From: Melioribacteraceae bacterium
Lineage (GTDB): Bacteria; Bacteroidota; Ignavibacteria; Ignavibacteriales; Melioribacteraceae
NCBI GenBank assembly: GCA_021739765.1
Contig: JAIPBD010000007.1
Coordinates: forward strand, 124,001-188,000
Direction of reading: 5' to 3'
DNA length: 64,000 nt
Below are positions 27,274 to 35,001 of this stretch, one piece after another. The notes beneath the pieces were generated by a model. That model did not search any database, was not told the DNA's origin, and was given only the letters and a program-made list of their open reading frames with translations. A program made the translations under genes and the position numbers. Position 1 is the stretch's first letter. Each line of letters opens with the position of its first letter.

Positions 27274-27310
27274 TATGAAAAATGAATTATCAATAAGTCG
27301 GAAAGTTAGG

Positions 27311-27778
27311 ATGGTAATAAAACCAAAACAAATAACCGAAGACAACTTTAAGAAATTCGGAAAAGTTGTTAAGTCACCAAAAAGTGAACCGACAGCTCAA
27401 GCAGTTGATTATAAATTCTGGTCTGATATTGCAAACTATGAAATTGATGGTGCTACTGAGATTGGAATATGTACTGTCTATAAGCAGCCCAAAAATATTA
27501 TTAATGGAATGGAGAGACATTTATTAACGCCCGAGATACTAATCCCAATTGATGCACCTTTTGTATTACCTCTTCTAATAGAGGGAGAAGAGGAAGATGC
27601 CTCGGAAGCATTCCAAGTTTGTATTGGAGAAGTTGTTGTAATTGATATAGCTGTTTGGCATGGAGCATGTCTTCCTGTTGGGAAGGATGCTTCTTCATAT
27701 TTTGTGATATTTAGAAAAGGTACACCAAAAGAAGATGTTTATAAAAAAGAAATAACTGAATTCGAACTTCAATTTTGA
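27311..27778 (+). CDS. Ureidoglycolate-lyase-like (AllA-family) cupin protein
   Basis: About 155 residues from ATG 27311, where family homology ('VIKPKQITEDNFKKFGKVV') begins. ATG 27275, directly after the palindromic repeat, would add 12 residues. The AllA-like features are 'GMERHLLTPEILIPI', the family's E-R-H-x-x-(T/S) block, and 'VVVIDIAVWHGACLPVG', the W-H strand. True AllA splits ureidoglycolate into glyoxylate and urea, but no purine or allantoin gene is near. Here it may act on a sugar acid or lactone, or on an unknown substrate. Neighbours are a GH lipoprotein and a DUF6259-like protein. Confidence 0.72.
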   Translation: MVIKPKQITEDNFKKFGKVVKSPKSEPTAQAVDYKFWSDIANYEIDGATEIGICTVYKQPKNIINGMERHLLTPEILIPIDAPFVLPLLIEGEEEDASEAFQVCIGEVVVIDIAVWHGACLPVGKDASSYFVIFRKGTPKEDVYKKEITEFELQF

Positions 27779-27796
27779 AAAATAAATACGGTTAAT

Positions 27797-29455
27797 ATGA
27801 CTACTACATTCGATGCAGATTCGTTAAGAATCAATTTTGCAGAAGACTTTTCTATTGATGGTCTTTTTATTTTAAATGAAAGCACAAAGGTTTGTGCAAA
27901 CGGGAATCAAAAAATTGTCATCCGTACGCGCGATGCAGTTTCCGATCCGGTTGTACTCGAGAAAATTACCTCATCTGAGGTTAAAGATGATTCTGTAACT
28001 CTAAATTTTGAGGATGAAGAGAATTCTGCTCAACTCAAATTCATCAAGAATGGGAGAGGAATAAGAGCGGCAATTCACGCTAAGGCTGCTTCTCCAATTT
28101 GGTTAGTGGAGTGGCAAATTAATGGATTTAATTTTGAAGAAGTTCTTGTACCTGCCCTCGGCGGACAACAAATCACTAAAGAAATGCCGAAAGGGAAAAC
28201 ACTTTCTTACAAATATCCATTTTGGTGGAATTCTCAATTTGTAATTGGTAAAACTAATAGCGGTGGAATAATTCTCCGTTCGGAAGATAAATCAAATGAT
28301 CTTAAACTACTTCGAGTAACAAAGGAATCGGATAGTTTTGCGATAACATATGGATTTGAAGCTCCTGCTCCATTGATTTCCAATGAACTGCAAAATGAAT
28401 TTATTATTGAAGGGTTTGAAGGAGATTGGAAAAGTGGCGTTGATCTTCATAAAAACTGGATGAAAGAAAACTTCGATTTAGTTAATTACAAAAATCATCC
28501 TCATTTTCCTAAATGGATGAACAACATAAATTTTGTTTTAGAATTGTGGGGTGCAAGAAAAGGCCAGAAGGCTCATCATACTTTTGAGCAGATGATTGAT
28601 AGAATAAATCAATGGAAAGATTTTCATAAGCCAGAAGAAACCTTACTTTATTTACCCGGTTTTGCTCAAAATGGCGTCGACTCAAAGGCTCCAAATTATG
28701 ACCCAAGTGAACAATGCGGCGGTCCTGAAAAATTTGGTGAACTGATTAAGACCGCGCATGAATTGGGTTACAGAGTAATGATTCATACAAATATTCTGGC
28801 AATGACATTTGTTCATCCCAAATACGAAGAGTTTAAAAAGTTTATAACTCGCGACCCTTGGGGAAGAGAGCTTACCTGGGGTTTGGATATTGACGGTGAC
28901 TGGCTTCCCGAACCTTTCTTTGCATATATGAATCCCGGCTATAAAGAGTGGGGTGATTATATGACAAAAGTTCTAGGAAAATTAATCGATGAATATAAGT
29001 TGGATGCTGTTTTTGTAGACCAAACATTGCTGGCGTTTAATAATAGTGATGGTCCTAATTTTATAAAAGGTATGCACGATCACATCAAGAGATTACAAGA
29101 AGAATTTCCACACGTACTTTTTGCCGGTGAAGGTATAAATGAAAGAGTATTACCGAGATTGCCGGTTGTGCAAATACATGGTATAGACAGTATTGCCGAA
29201 GTACATGGAATGGATGATAATGTACAGTGGCGAAATGTGCATCCAATTTCATCTTACTTGTTTGGAGACTTCACAAAATTTACTGCTCATCTTTTAACAA
29301 AGCACACATCTGATCCGATGTTTAAACTTCAAGAAGAATCTTACGCTAAATTAAATGTAATACCTTCCTTAAGTTTATATGGATATGAGCAGGAAATGGA
29401 TACACCTGAAACCTATAAAATGATTCGAAGAGCGAAAAAATTAAATAAGGTATAA
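27797..29455 (+). CDS. DUF6259-like putative glycoside hydrolase, cytoplasmic
   Basis: A 552-residue protein without a signal peptide. The first 200 residues are beta-rich ('ASPIWLVEWQINGFNFEEVL'). A TIM-barrel-like domain follows ('INFVLELWGARKGQKAHHTF', 'TLLYLPGFAQNGVDSKAPNY', 'YRVMIHTNILAMTF', 'LDAVFVDQTLLAFNN', 'VLFAGEGINERVLPRL'). The Asp of 'VFVDQT' and the Glu of 'AGEGIN' are candidate catalytic residues. It resembles DUF6259 and related putative hydrolases by layout; no activity is established. It lies 18 bp after the AllA-like gene and 2 bp before the Gfo/Idh/MocA gene. A perfect LacI-type operator lies 85 bases inside the gene. Confidence 0.6.
   Translation: MTTTFDADSLRINFAEDFSIDGLFILNESTKVCANGNQKIVIRTRDAVSDPVVLEKITSSEVKDDSVTLNFEDEENSAQLKFIKNGRGIRAAIHAKAASPIWLVEWQINGFNFEEVLVPALGGQQITKEMPKGKTLSYKYPFWWNSQFVIGKTNSGGIILRSEDKSNDLKLLRVTKESDSFAITYGFEAPAPLISNELQNEFIIEGFEGDWKSGVDLHKNWMKENFDLVNYKNHPHFPKWMNNINFVLELWGARKGQKAHHTFEQMIDRINQWKDFHKPEETLLYLPGFAQNGVDSKAPNYDPSEQCGGPEKFGELIKTAHELGYRVMIHTNILAMTFVHPKYEEFKKFITRDPWGRELTWGLDIDGDWLPEPFFAYMNPGYKEWGDYMTKVLGKLIDEYKLDAVFVDQTLLAFNNSDGPNFIKGMHDHIKRLQEEFPHVLFAGEGINERVLPRLPVVQIHGIDSIAEVHGMDDNVQWRNVHPISSYLFGDFTKFTAHLLTKHTSDPMFKLQEESYAKLNVIPSLSLYGYEQEMDTPETYKMIRRAKKLNKV
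27882..27897. promoter_or_regulatory. LacI-type operator copy 4, inside the DUF6259-like gene (perfect palindrome)
   Basis: GCACAAAGGTTTGTGC is the exact reverse complement of the site at 1401, with 7-bp arms. It begins 85 bases into the coding region, over codons for T-K-V-C-A. It could block elongation or control an internal promoter. Confidence 0.5.
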
Positions 29456-29457
29456 GT

Positions 29458-30615
29458 ATGAAACGAATAAAAACTGCAGTCATCGGCTCTGGATTTATGG
29501 GCGGTGCTCACATCGAAGCATTGCAAAGAATCGGTGGGGTTGATGTAGTTGCAATTTCTTCAGACGATCGACCTTCTGCGAAAGCATTACAAGAAAAATA
29601 CTCTATTGAAAAATTTTATGAAGACTGGCGTGATGTAATGACGGATGGGGAGATACAGGCGGTGCATAATTGTACTCCGAATTTTCTTCACTTTGAGATT
29701 AATAAAGCAGCAATTGAAGCGGGTAAGCATATATTCTCAGAAAAACCGCTAACTCTAACTTCCAGAGAATCTCAAGATTTGCTTAATCTTCTTAAGGAAA
29801 ATAATGTAGTCAATGCAGTTAATTTCAATTATAGGTTTTATCCATTAATTCAAAATGCCAGGGTAGAAATAGAAAAAGGAAATTTAGGAAATCTTTATTT
29901 GGTTCATGGCAATTACTTGCAAGATTGGCTCTACTTCGATACGGATTACAATTGGCGATTAGAAACCGAACTTAGCGGAGTTTCAAGAGCTGTGGCAGAT
30001 ATCGGATCTCACTGGTGTGATTTGATTCAATTTGTAACTGGACATAAGATTAATCGTGTTTTTGCCAATCTTATTACAATCCATACTAAACGTAAAAAGC
30101 CCACAAAGGAAGTTGAAACTTTCGAAGGTAAGGAAGAATCGGCTTCTACTGATTACAACGAAATTGAGATTAAAACGGAAGATGCAGGTTCAATATTAAT
30201 TCAATTAGAAAATGGTACTCAAGGAGTATTTACCGTTTCACAGGTGAGTGCAGGAAGAAAAAATCATTTTAGTTTTGAAATTGACGGAAGCAAAAAAGCT
30301 ATTGCTTGGAATCAGGAAAGACCTAATGAAATGTGGATCGGTTACAGAGAAAAACCAAACGAAGTCTTGATAAAAGATCCATCGTTGATTGATGAAAGTG
30401 TTCGAAAATATGCTGCATATCCAGGCGGGCACCCTGAAGGTTATCCGGATGGTCCCAAGAATTCCTTTGCTAATTTCTATGATTTCATTCGCAATGGGAA
30501 AGATCCAAATAAAGATCATGTGGATTTCCCGACGTTTGCCGATGGACATGTCGAAAATAAAATTGTTGAAGCAATCATAAAAAGTAATCAAGATCAAAAG
30601 TGGGTTGAAGTATAA
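29458..30615 (+). CDS. Gfo/Idh/MocA-family NAD(P)-dependent oxidoreductase, copy 1
   Basis: A 385-residue enzyme with an N-terminal Rossmann fold ('AVIGSGFMGGAHIEALQRIG'), the family's 'SEKPLTLT' motif with catalytic Lys, and a C-terminal beta-sheet domain ('ADIGSHWCDLIQFVTGHKI', where the conserved D and H lie). Members oxidise or reduce sugars, inositols or glycosides, often at C3. It starts 2 bp after the DUF6259-like gene and is followed by an AP-endonuclease-2-type sugar isomerase/epimerase, a pairing also found in oxidative deglycosylation and inositol-type pathways. The substrate is not determined. Confidence 0.92.
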   Translation: MKRIKTAVIGSGFMGGAHIEALQRIGGVDVVAISSDDRPSAKALQEKYSIEKFYEDWRDVMTDGEIQAVHNCTPNFLHFEINKAAIEAGKHIFSEKPLTLTSRESQDLLNLLKENNVVNAVNFNYRFYPLIQNARVEIEKGNLGNLYLVHGNYLQDWLYFDTDYNWRLETELSGVSRAVADIGSHWCDLIQFVTGHKINRVFANLITIHTKRKKPTKEVETFEGKEESASTDYNEIEIKTEDAGSILIQLENGTQGVFTVSQVSAGRKNHFSFEIDGSKKAIAWNQERPNEMWIGYREKPNEVLIKDPSLIDESVRKYAAYPGGHPEGYPDGPKNSFANFYDFIRNGKDPNKDHVDFPTFADGHVENKIVEAIIKSNQDQKWVEV

Positions 30616-30649
30616 AAGGAATTTATACATAAAGATAAACGGAGTTAAA

Positions 30650-31576
30650 ATGAAATTAGGTTACATCACAGCTTGTTTCCCAAGTTTGAGTTTGGAAGAA
30701 ATGGTGAAGTGGTCTGCGGATGCGGGTTTCAATACCCTTGAACTTGCAGCATGGCCGGTTGAAAGCGATCGAGATTATCAGGCCAGACAGATAGATGCCG
30801 CGAACTTTACTGTGGACGATTCAATCAGGGTGAAAGATTTATTTGCTGAACATAATATGGAAATTTCCGCGATGGCATTCTACGAGAATAATCTGCATCC
30901 GGATTTAGAGAAAAGAAAATACAATATCAACCACTTAAAAAGTGTAATTGATACCGCAGAGAAACTGGATGTTGAACTTGTTGGGACTTTCGTAGGGAGC
31001 ACACCAGATAAGTCTCCTGCCGAAAATATGAAAGAGATTGGGGTAATATTCCGTGAGATTTTAAAATATGCTGAGGACAAAGGGCGAAAAATTATGATCG
31101 AAAATTGCCCGATGGAAAACTGGGTAAAGTTTGGTCTTCCCGGAAATTATGCATATTCACCCGAACTTTGGGAAGCAATGTTTAACGAAGTTACGAGTGA
31201 TAACTTTGGGCTTAACTTTGATCCTTCACATCTATATTGGCTTGGTATCGACCATATTGCAGCATTGAGAGAATTCAAATCAAAGATATTCCACGCTCAC
31301 GCTAAAGACACGGAAATATTAGATGACGGCGTTTACAAATTTGGAATTTTCGGTGAGCAAGTAAATCCCACACCATGGAAATCAGGCTGGTGGCGTTATA
31401 GAATGCCGGGCTGGGGCGAAATTGATTGGCAGAAATTTATTTCTGCTTTACAGGAAGAAGACTATAATAAAGTGCTTTCAATTGAACACGAAGATCCTGT
31501 TTGGGAAGGTTCAGTTGAAAAAACTAAGAGAGGTTTACAACTGGGATTAAAACATTTATCTCAATTTGTGATATAA
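30650..31576 (+). CDS. Sugar phosphate isomerase/epimerase-like TIM barrel (AP endonuclease 2 family)
   Basis: A 308-residue barrel. Metal-binding residues of the family are visible in 'IMIENCPMENW', 'GLNFDPSHLYWLGID', 'IFHAHAKDTEI' and 'LSIEHEDPVW'. Members isomerise or epimerise sugars and keto-sugars, or act as lyases on oxidised glycosides. ATG 30650 is selected because CGGAG lies directly upstream and 'MKLGYITACFPSLS' starts the first strand; ATG 30605 would overlap the previous gene. It is coupled with the Gfo/Idh/MocA gene upstream and the GH42 gene 18 bp downstream. Confidence 0.9.
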   Translation: MKLGYITACFPSLSLEEMVKWSADAGFNTLELAAWPVESDRDYQARQIDAANFTVDDSIRVKDLFAEHNMEISAMAFYENNLHPDLEKRKYNINHLKSVIDTAEKLDVELVGTFVGSTPDKSPAENMKEIGVIFREILKYAEDKGRKIMIENCPMENWVKFGLPGNYAYSPELWEAMFNEVTSDNFGLNFDPSHLYWLGIDHIAALREFKSKIFHAHAKDTEILDDGVYKFGIFGEQVNPTPWKSGWWRYRMPGWGEIDWQKFISALQEEDYNKVLSIEHEDPVWEGSVEKTKRGLQLGLKHLSQFVI

Positions 31577-31594
31577 AATTTTAAGGAGTTTTTA

Positions 31595-33733
31595 ATGAGA
31601 AATTTATTGAAAGATAAAAATTATGTCCCATTCGGGTCTCAATACTATAGAGCACCATCACCACATAAAGAAGATTGGGATAGGGATTTAAAACGAATGT
31701 CTGAATTAGGATTCAATACGGTTAAATATTGGATTCAATGGCGGTGGAATAATCCGGAAAAAGGCGAATATTATTTTGATGATATTGACGAATTAATGAA
31801 CCTAGCGCAAAAGTATAACTTAAAAGTTATGCTTAACACAATTTTTGATGTTGCCCCGGCTTGGATCTATAAAGAGTACTCAGATGCCTCTATGGTTACT
31901 TTGAGTGGAAGGAAAATTGGCCCTCAGTCACAACCTCATCGGCAAATTGGTGGACTTGGCTATTGTTTTAATCATGACGGAGTTATGGGACATTTTTATG
32001 AATTTCTGAAAGTGGCGATAGAAAGATATAAAGATCATCCAGCTTTAGAAATTTGGAATGTGGGAAGTGAACCAGAACTAACTAGCAGCATGGCAGAAAT
32101 GAGAGATTATGCCAATGATCTTAATAAAATGGGTGACATGCTCTGCTTCTGCGATAACTGTAAAACGAAATTTCGAAAATGGTTAAGCAGTAAATATGAA
32201 TCTCTTGAAGAGTTGAATAGAGCATGGAATAGAAATTATAAATCATTTTATGATGCTGAGATTCCAATAACCAGAAACACGTTTAATGATATCATCGATT
32301 GGAGAATGTTTTTTGTCTATACGCTTGGTGAAAATGTTAAGAAAAGATTTGAAGTGGCAGAAGAAATTGATCGAGGCAAACATCCACTAATGTGTCATCA
32401 TGTATTTATTCAAGGGTTCCCGGTAACTTCAACTGCGAACGATCCTTGGAATGTTGGACAGTATGGTGACCTCCACGGATTTACCCAGATGGATGATGCG
32501 GCAATGATCGATATACTTCGTTCATGCGCAAGAGGCAAGCCTGTAATATCCGCCGAAATGTTAATGTTGCCCGGCTATACTTTAGATTTACCAAAATTAA
32601 TCACCGCAGATGATATCAAAAAGTTTGTATTCAGCGGTGTTGCTGGTAATCAAAAAGGGTTTATTTTCTGGCAGTATAAACCTGAGATTCTTGGAAGAGA
32701 AGCTCCGACATGGGGACTCTCGTTTCTTGATGGTCATGATACCTCCCACTTAGAGAGTTATGCTGAAGTTGGAAAAGTTCTTCAGAATAATGTTGATTTG
32801 GTAATGGACGGCCAACCGGAAAAGGCAGAAGCAGCCATTATGTACAATCCCGAAAATCAAGTGTTCGCATGGGCATCAACCGGTAAAGAGAACAGTGCAA
32901 CAGATTCAATTCTCGGAATTCATAAAGCGTTATATGAAAGAAATATTACCTGTGATTTTCTACATCCAAAAGATTTTAAAAAGGGGGAACTTGATAATTA
33001 TAAAGTGCTCGTAATTCCATTTCCATATTTGATTGATGAAATGATTGCTAAACAAATCAAAGATTGGGTAAATAAAGGTGGTGTTTTAATAAGTGAAAGT
33101 TATACTGCCGGATGGAATAAAGAAGGGGGACATCATGAAAAAATAGTTCCCGGTTATGGATTGCATGAGGTATTTGGACTTAAACAAAAGGAAGTAGAAC
33201 CATCCGATGAGAATAACGAGGTGGAAATTGAATTAACCGTTGATTTATCATTTATCAAAAAAGGCACAAAAGTTACTGGAAGTTTTGTTAAGGAGACTTT
33301 TGAACTAAACACTGCCGAACCTTTAGCACAATTTAATGATGGTAGGCCGGCAATCACAATAAACTCTTTTGGTGATGGTAAGGCAATTCAAATCGGGTCC
33401 TATACGGGAATGATTTATCACACAAAAGGTTTAGATGAAAACGGAAGACTTTTCCCATCATTAGTTGAATATGCTATTAAGTTAAATAAACCAAAAATTG
33501 ATGATGATATACGAGTAAGAGTCGACACATTAAAAGATGGAAAAACCTTGATGCTTATTCTTCAAAATAAAGAAGATAGGGAAGTTAGTTCCAAAGTAAC
33601 CTTTAAAAACGATAAGGCTGTAGAGTTGACAGAGCAGTTCACTGGTGAGAAAATAAAACTTAATCAAAATGAGAATGATATTTCTTGTGAGTTCAAACTA
33701 AAAGCTAAAGAGGTTAAGGTTTACTGTGGGTAA
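31595..33733 (+). CDS. Beta-galactosidase-like enzyme, GH42 family
   Basis: A 712-residue cytoplasmic protein (no signal). The barrel opens 'YYRAPSPHKEDWDRDLKRMS'. A zinc cluster is formed by Cys124 and the C-x-C-x-x-C of 'MLCFCDNCKTKF' (184, 186, 189), diagnostic for GH42. The acid/base Glu159 lies in 'EIWNVGSEPEL'; most GH42 enzymes have Asn directly before this Glu, but here it is Ser. The nucleophile is Glu321 in 'PVISAEMLML'. A trimerisation-like domain ('VLVIPFPYLIDEMIAKQI', 'GGVLISESY') and a C-terminal beta domain follow. It should split beta-galactosides, alpha-arabinopyranosides or similar imported disaccharides. Its end overlaps the MFS gene. Confidence 0.85.
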   Translation: MRNLLKDKNYVPFGSQYYRAPSPHKEDWDRDLKRMSELGFNTVKYWIQWRWNNPEKGEYYFDDIDELMNLAQKYNLKVMLNTIFDVAPAWIYKEYSDASMVTLSGRKIGPQSQPHRQIGGLGYCFNHDGVMGHFYEFLKVAIERYKDHPALEIWNVGSEPELTSSMAEMRDYANDLNKMGDMLCFCDNCKTKFRKWLSSKYESLEELNRAWNRNYKSFYDAEIPITRNTFNDIIDWRMFFVYTLGENVKKRFEVAEEIDRGKHPLMCHHVFIQGFPVTSTANDPWNVGQYGDLHGFTQMDDAAMIDILRSCARGKPVISAEMLMLPGYTLDLPKLITADDIKKFVFSGVAGNQKGFIFWQYKPEILGREAPTWGLSFLDGHDTSHLESYAEVGKVLQNNVDLVMDGQPEKAEAAIMYNPENQVFAWASTGKENSATDSILGIHKALYERNITCDFLHPKDFKKGELDNYKVLVIPFPYLIDEMIAKQIKDWVNKGGVLISESYTAGWNKEGGHHEKIVPGYGLHEVFGLKQKEVEPSDENNEVEIELTVDLSFIKKGTKVTGSFVKETFELNTAEPLAQFNDGRPAITINSFGDGKAIQIGSYTGMIYHTKGLDENGRLFPSLVEYAIKLNKPKIDDDIRVRVDTLKDGKTLMLILQNKEDREVSSKVTFKNDKAVELTEQFTGEKIKLNQNENDISCEFKLKAKEVKVYCG

Positions 33734-34994
33734 GTTTTCGCTTCCTTCTTACAATTGGACGGGATATGTAAAACGCAATTTTTTTCTCAACATTTGGGAT
33801 GGAGCGATATTCGCATTTGCAATGAATTTTGTCGCATTAAATACCGTGATTCCTGTGTACGTAAAAAAAATAGGCGGCACAAACTTAGCCGTTGGACTTA
33901 TCCCTGTAGTTTGGGTTATCGGTTTTCATTTACCACAGATTTTTACAGCTAATTATGTAAGACGTCAGCAGTCAAAGAAAAAAGTTGTAATGTTGACGGC
34001 TTTAATGCAAAGACTGCCGTGGTTATTGTTATCAATCCTAAGCTTTTTAATTATTTATAAAATAGATGCAAATTTAGGGCTTATCGTTTTTTTCTTAGGT
34101 TTTCTACTTGCCTCTGTTGGGGGTGGAATGAATTTACCAGCATGGTTTGATTTGCTTACTAAAATTACTCCGACTCATATCCGTGGAAGGCTTTTTGCCT
34201 TTAGAGTCACCCTTGGTGCAGTGATGGGCATTTTCGCAGGGTACGCCGCAAAGCAAGTTCTCGATAATATTCAGTACCCGGCTAATTTTTCTCTCCTTTT
34301 TGGAATTGCCTTTCTCATGATGATGATTTCTTATTTGTTTCTTGTTCTATTGAAGGAAGAAAAAGTTAATACTGCTGCTAAATCAATTCACTGGAAAGAA
34401 TTTTTAAAAAGTCTACCGCACATCTTAAAAAGCCAAGTGAACTATCGCAATTACTTAATTGCTGATGTACTTATGATATTGGCAGGTATGGCTAATGCAT
34501 TTTATACTGTTTATGCTTTTGAAAAATTTAATCTTACATCAGGATATGCAGGTGATTTTACAATCGTAATGATGATTGCAACTGTTTTCGCTAGTCTCGT
34601 TTTTGGTTTGCTTGCCGATAGATACGGACATAGAATTAATTTGTTTTTTGGAGCACTTTTTACCTTTATTGCGTGCATACTTGCCATATTCATTCAAACT
34701 CTTGAACTATACTATTCAGTATTTGTTTTTTCTGCAATGACTATAGCACTTATCCAGGTTTCGCGAATCACAATTGTAGCCGAACTTTCTCCACAAGAAG
34801 AAACTTCTACTTACGTCTCTTTATCAAATGTAATTACTGTCCCTTTTGTGCTATCGGGAATTTTTGCCGGTTGGCTGGCTGATATTTACGGGTACATTCC
34901 TGTATTTGTAATTGCCGGTATCTTTGCGGCATTGTCCGCTTTTTGGTTCTTATTTATAGTTAAGGAACCAAGATTTCATGGAATATCGAATTGA
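33726..34994 (+). CDS. Major facilitator superfamily transporter
   Basis: A 422-residue inner-membrane protein with about 12 hydrophobic segments. Recognisable MFS features are the loop 2-3 basic stretch ('ANYVRRQQSKKKVVMLTALM'), the 'FRVTLGAVMGIFAGYAAKQV' helix and a second-half 'GLLADRYGHRINLFFG' motif. GTG 33726 starts eight bases inside the GH42 gene. It could import short oligosaccharides or export products; MFS carriers beside GH42 genes often carry galactosides, but the substrate is not visible. Confidence 0.88.
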   Translation: MGKFSLPSYNWTGYVKRNFFLNIWDGAIFAFAMNFVALNTVIPVYVKKIGGTNLAVGLIPVVWVIGFHLPQIFTANYVRRQQSKKKVVMLTALMQRLPWLLLSILSFLIIYKIDANLGLIVFFLGFLLASVGGGMNLPAWFDLLTKITPTHIRGRLFAFRVTLGAVMGIFAGYAAKQVLDNIQYPANFSLLFGIAFLMMMISYLFLVLLKEEKVNTAAKSIHWKEFLKSLPHILKSQVNYRNYLIADVLMILAGMANAFYTVYAFEKFNLTSGYAGDFTIVMMIATVFASLVFGLLADRYGHRINLFFGALFTFIACILAIFIQTLELYYSVFVFSAMTIALIQVSRITIVAELSPQEETSTYVSLSNVITVPFVLSGIFAGWLADIYGYIPVFVIAGIFAALSAFWFLFIVKEPRFHGISN

Positions 34995-35001
34995 GTAAGA
35001 A

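Noticed and set aside
33875-33895. GCACAAACTTAGCC as an operator in the MFS gene
   Set aside because: Left half matches but the right half does not; likely chance.
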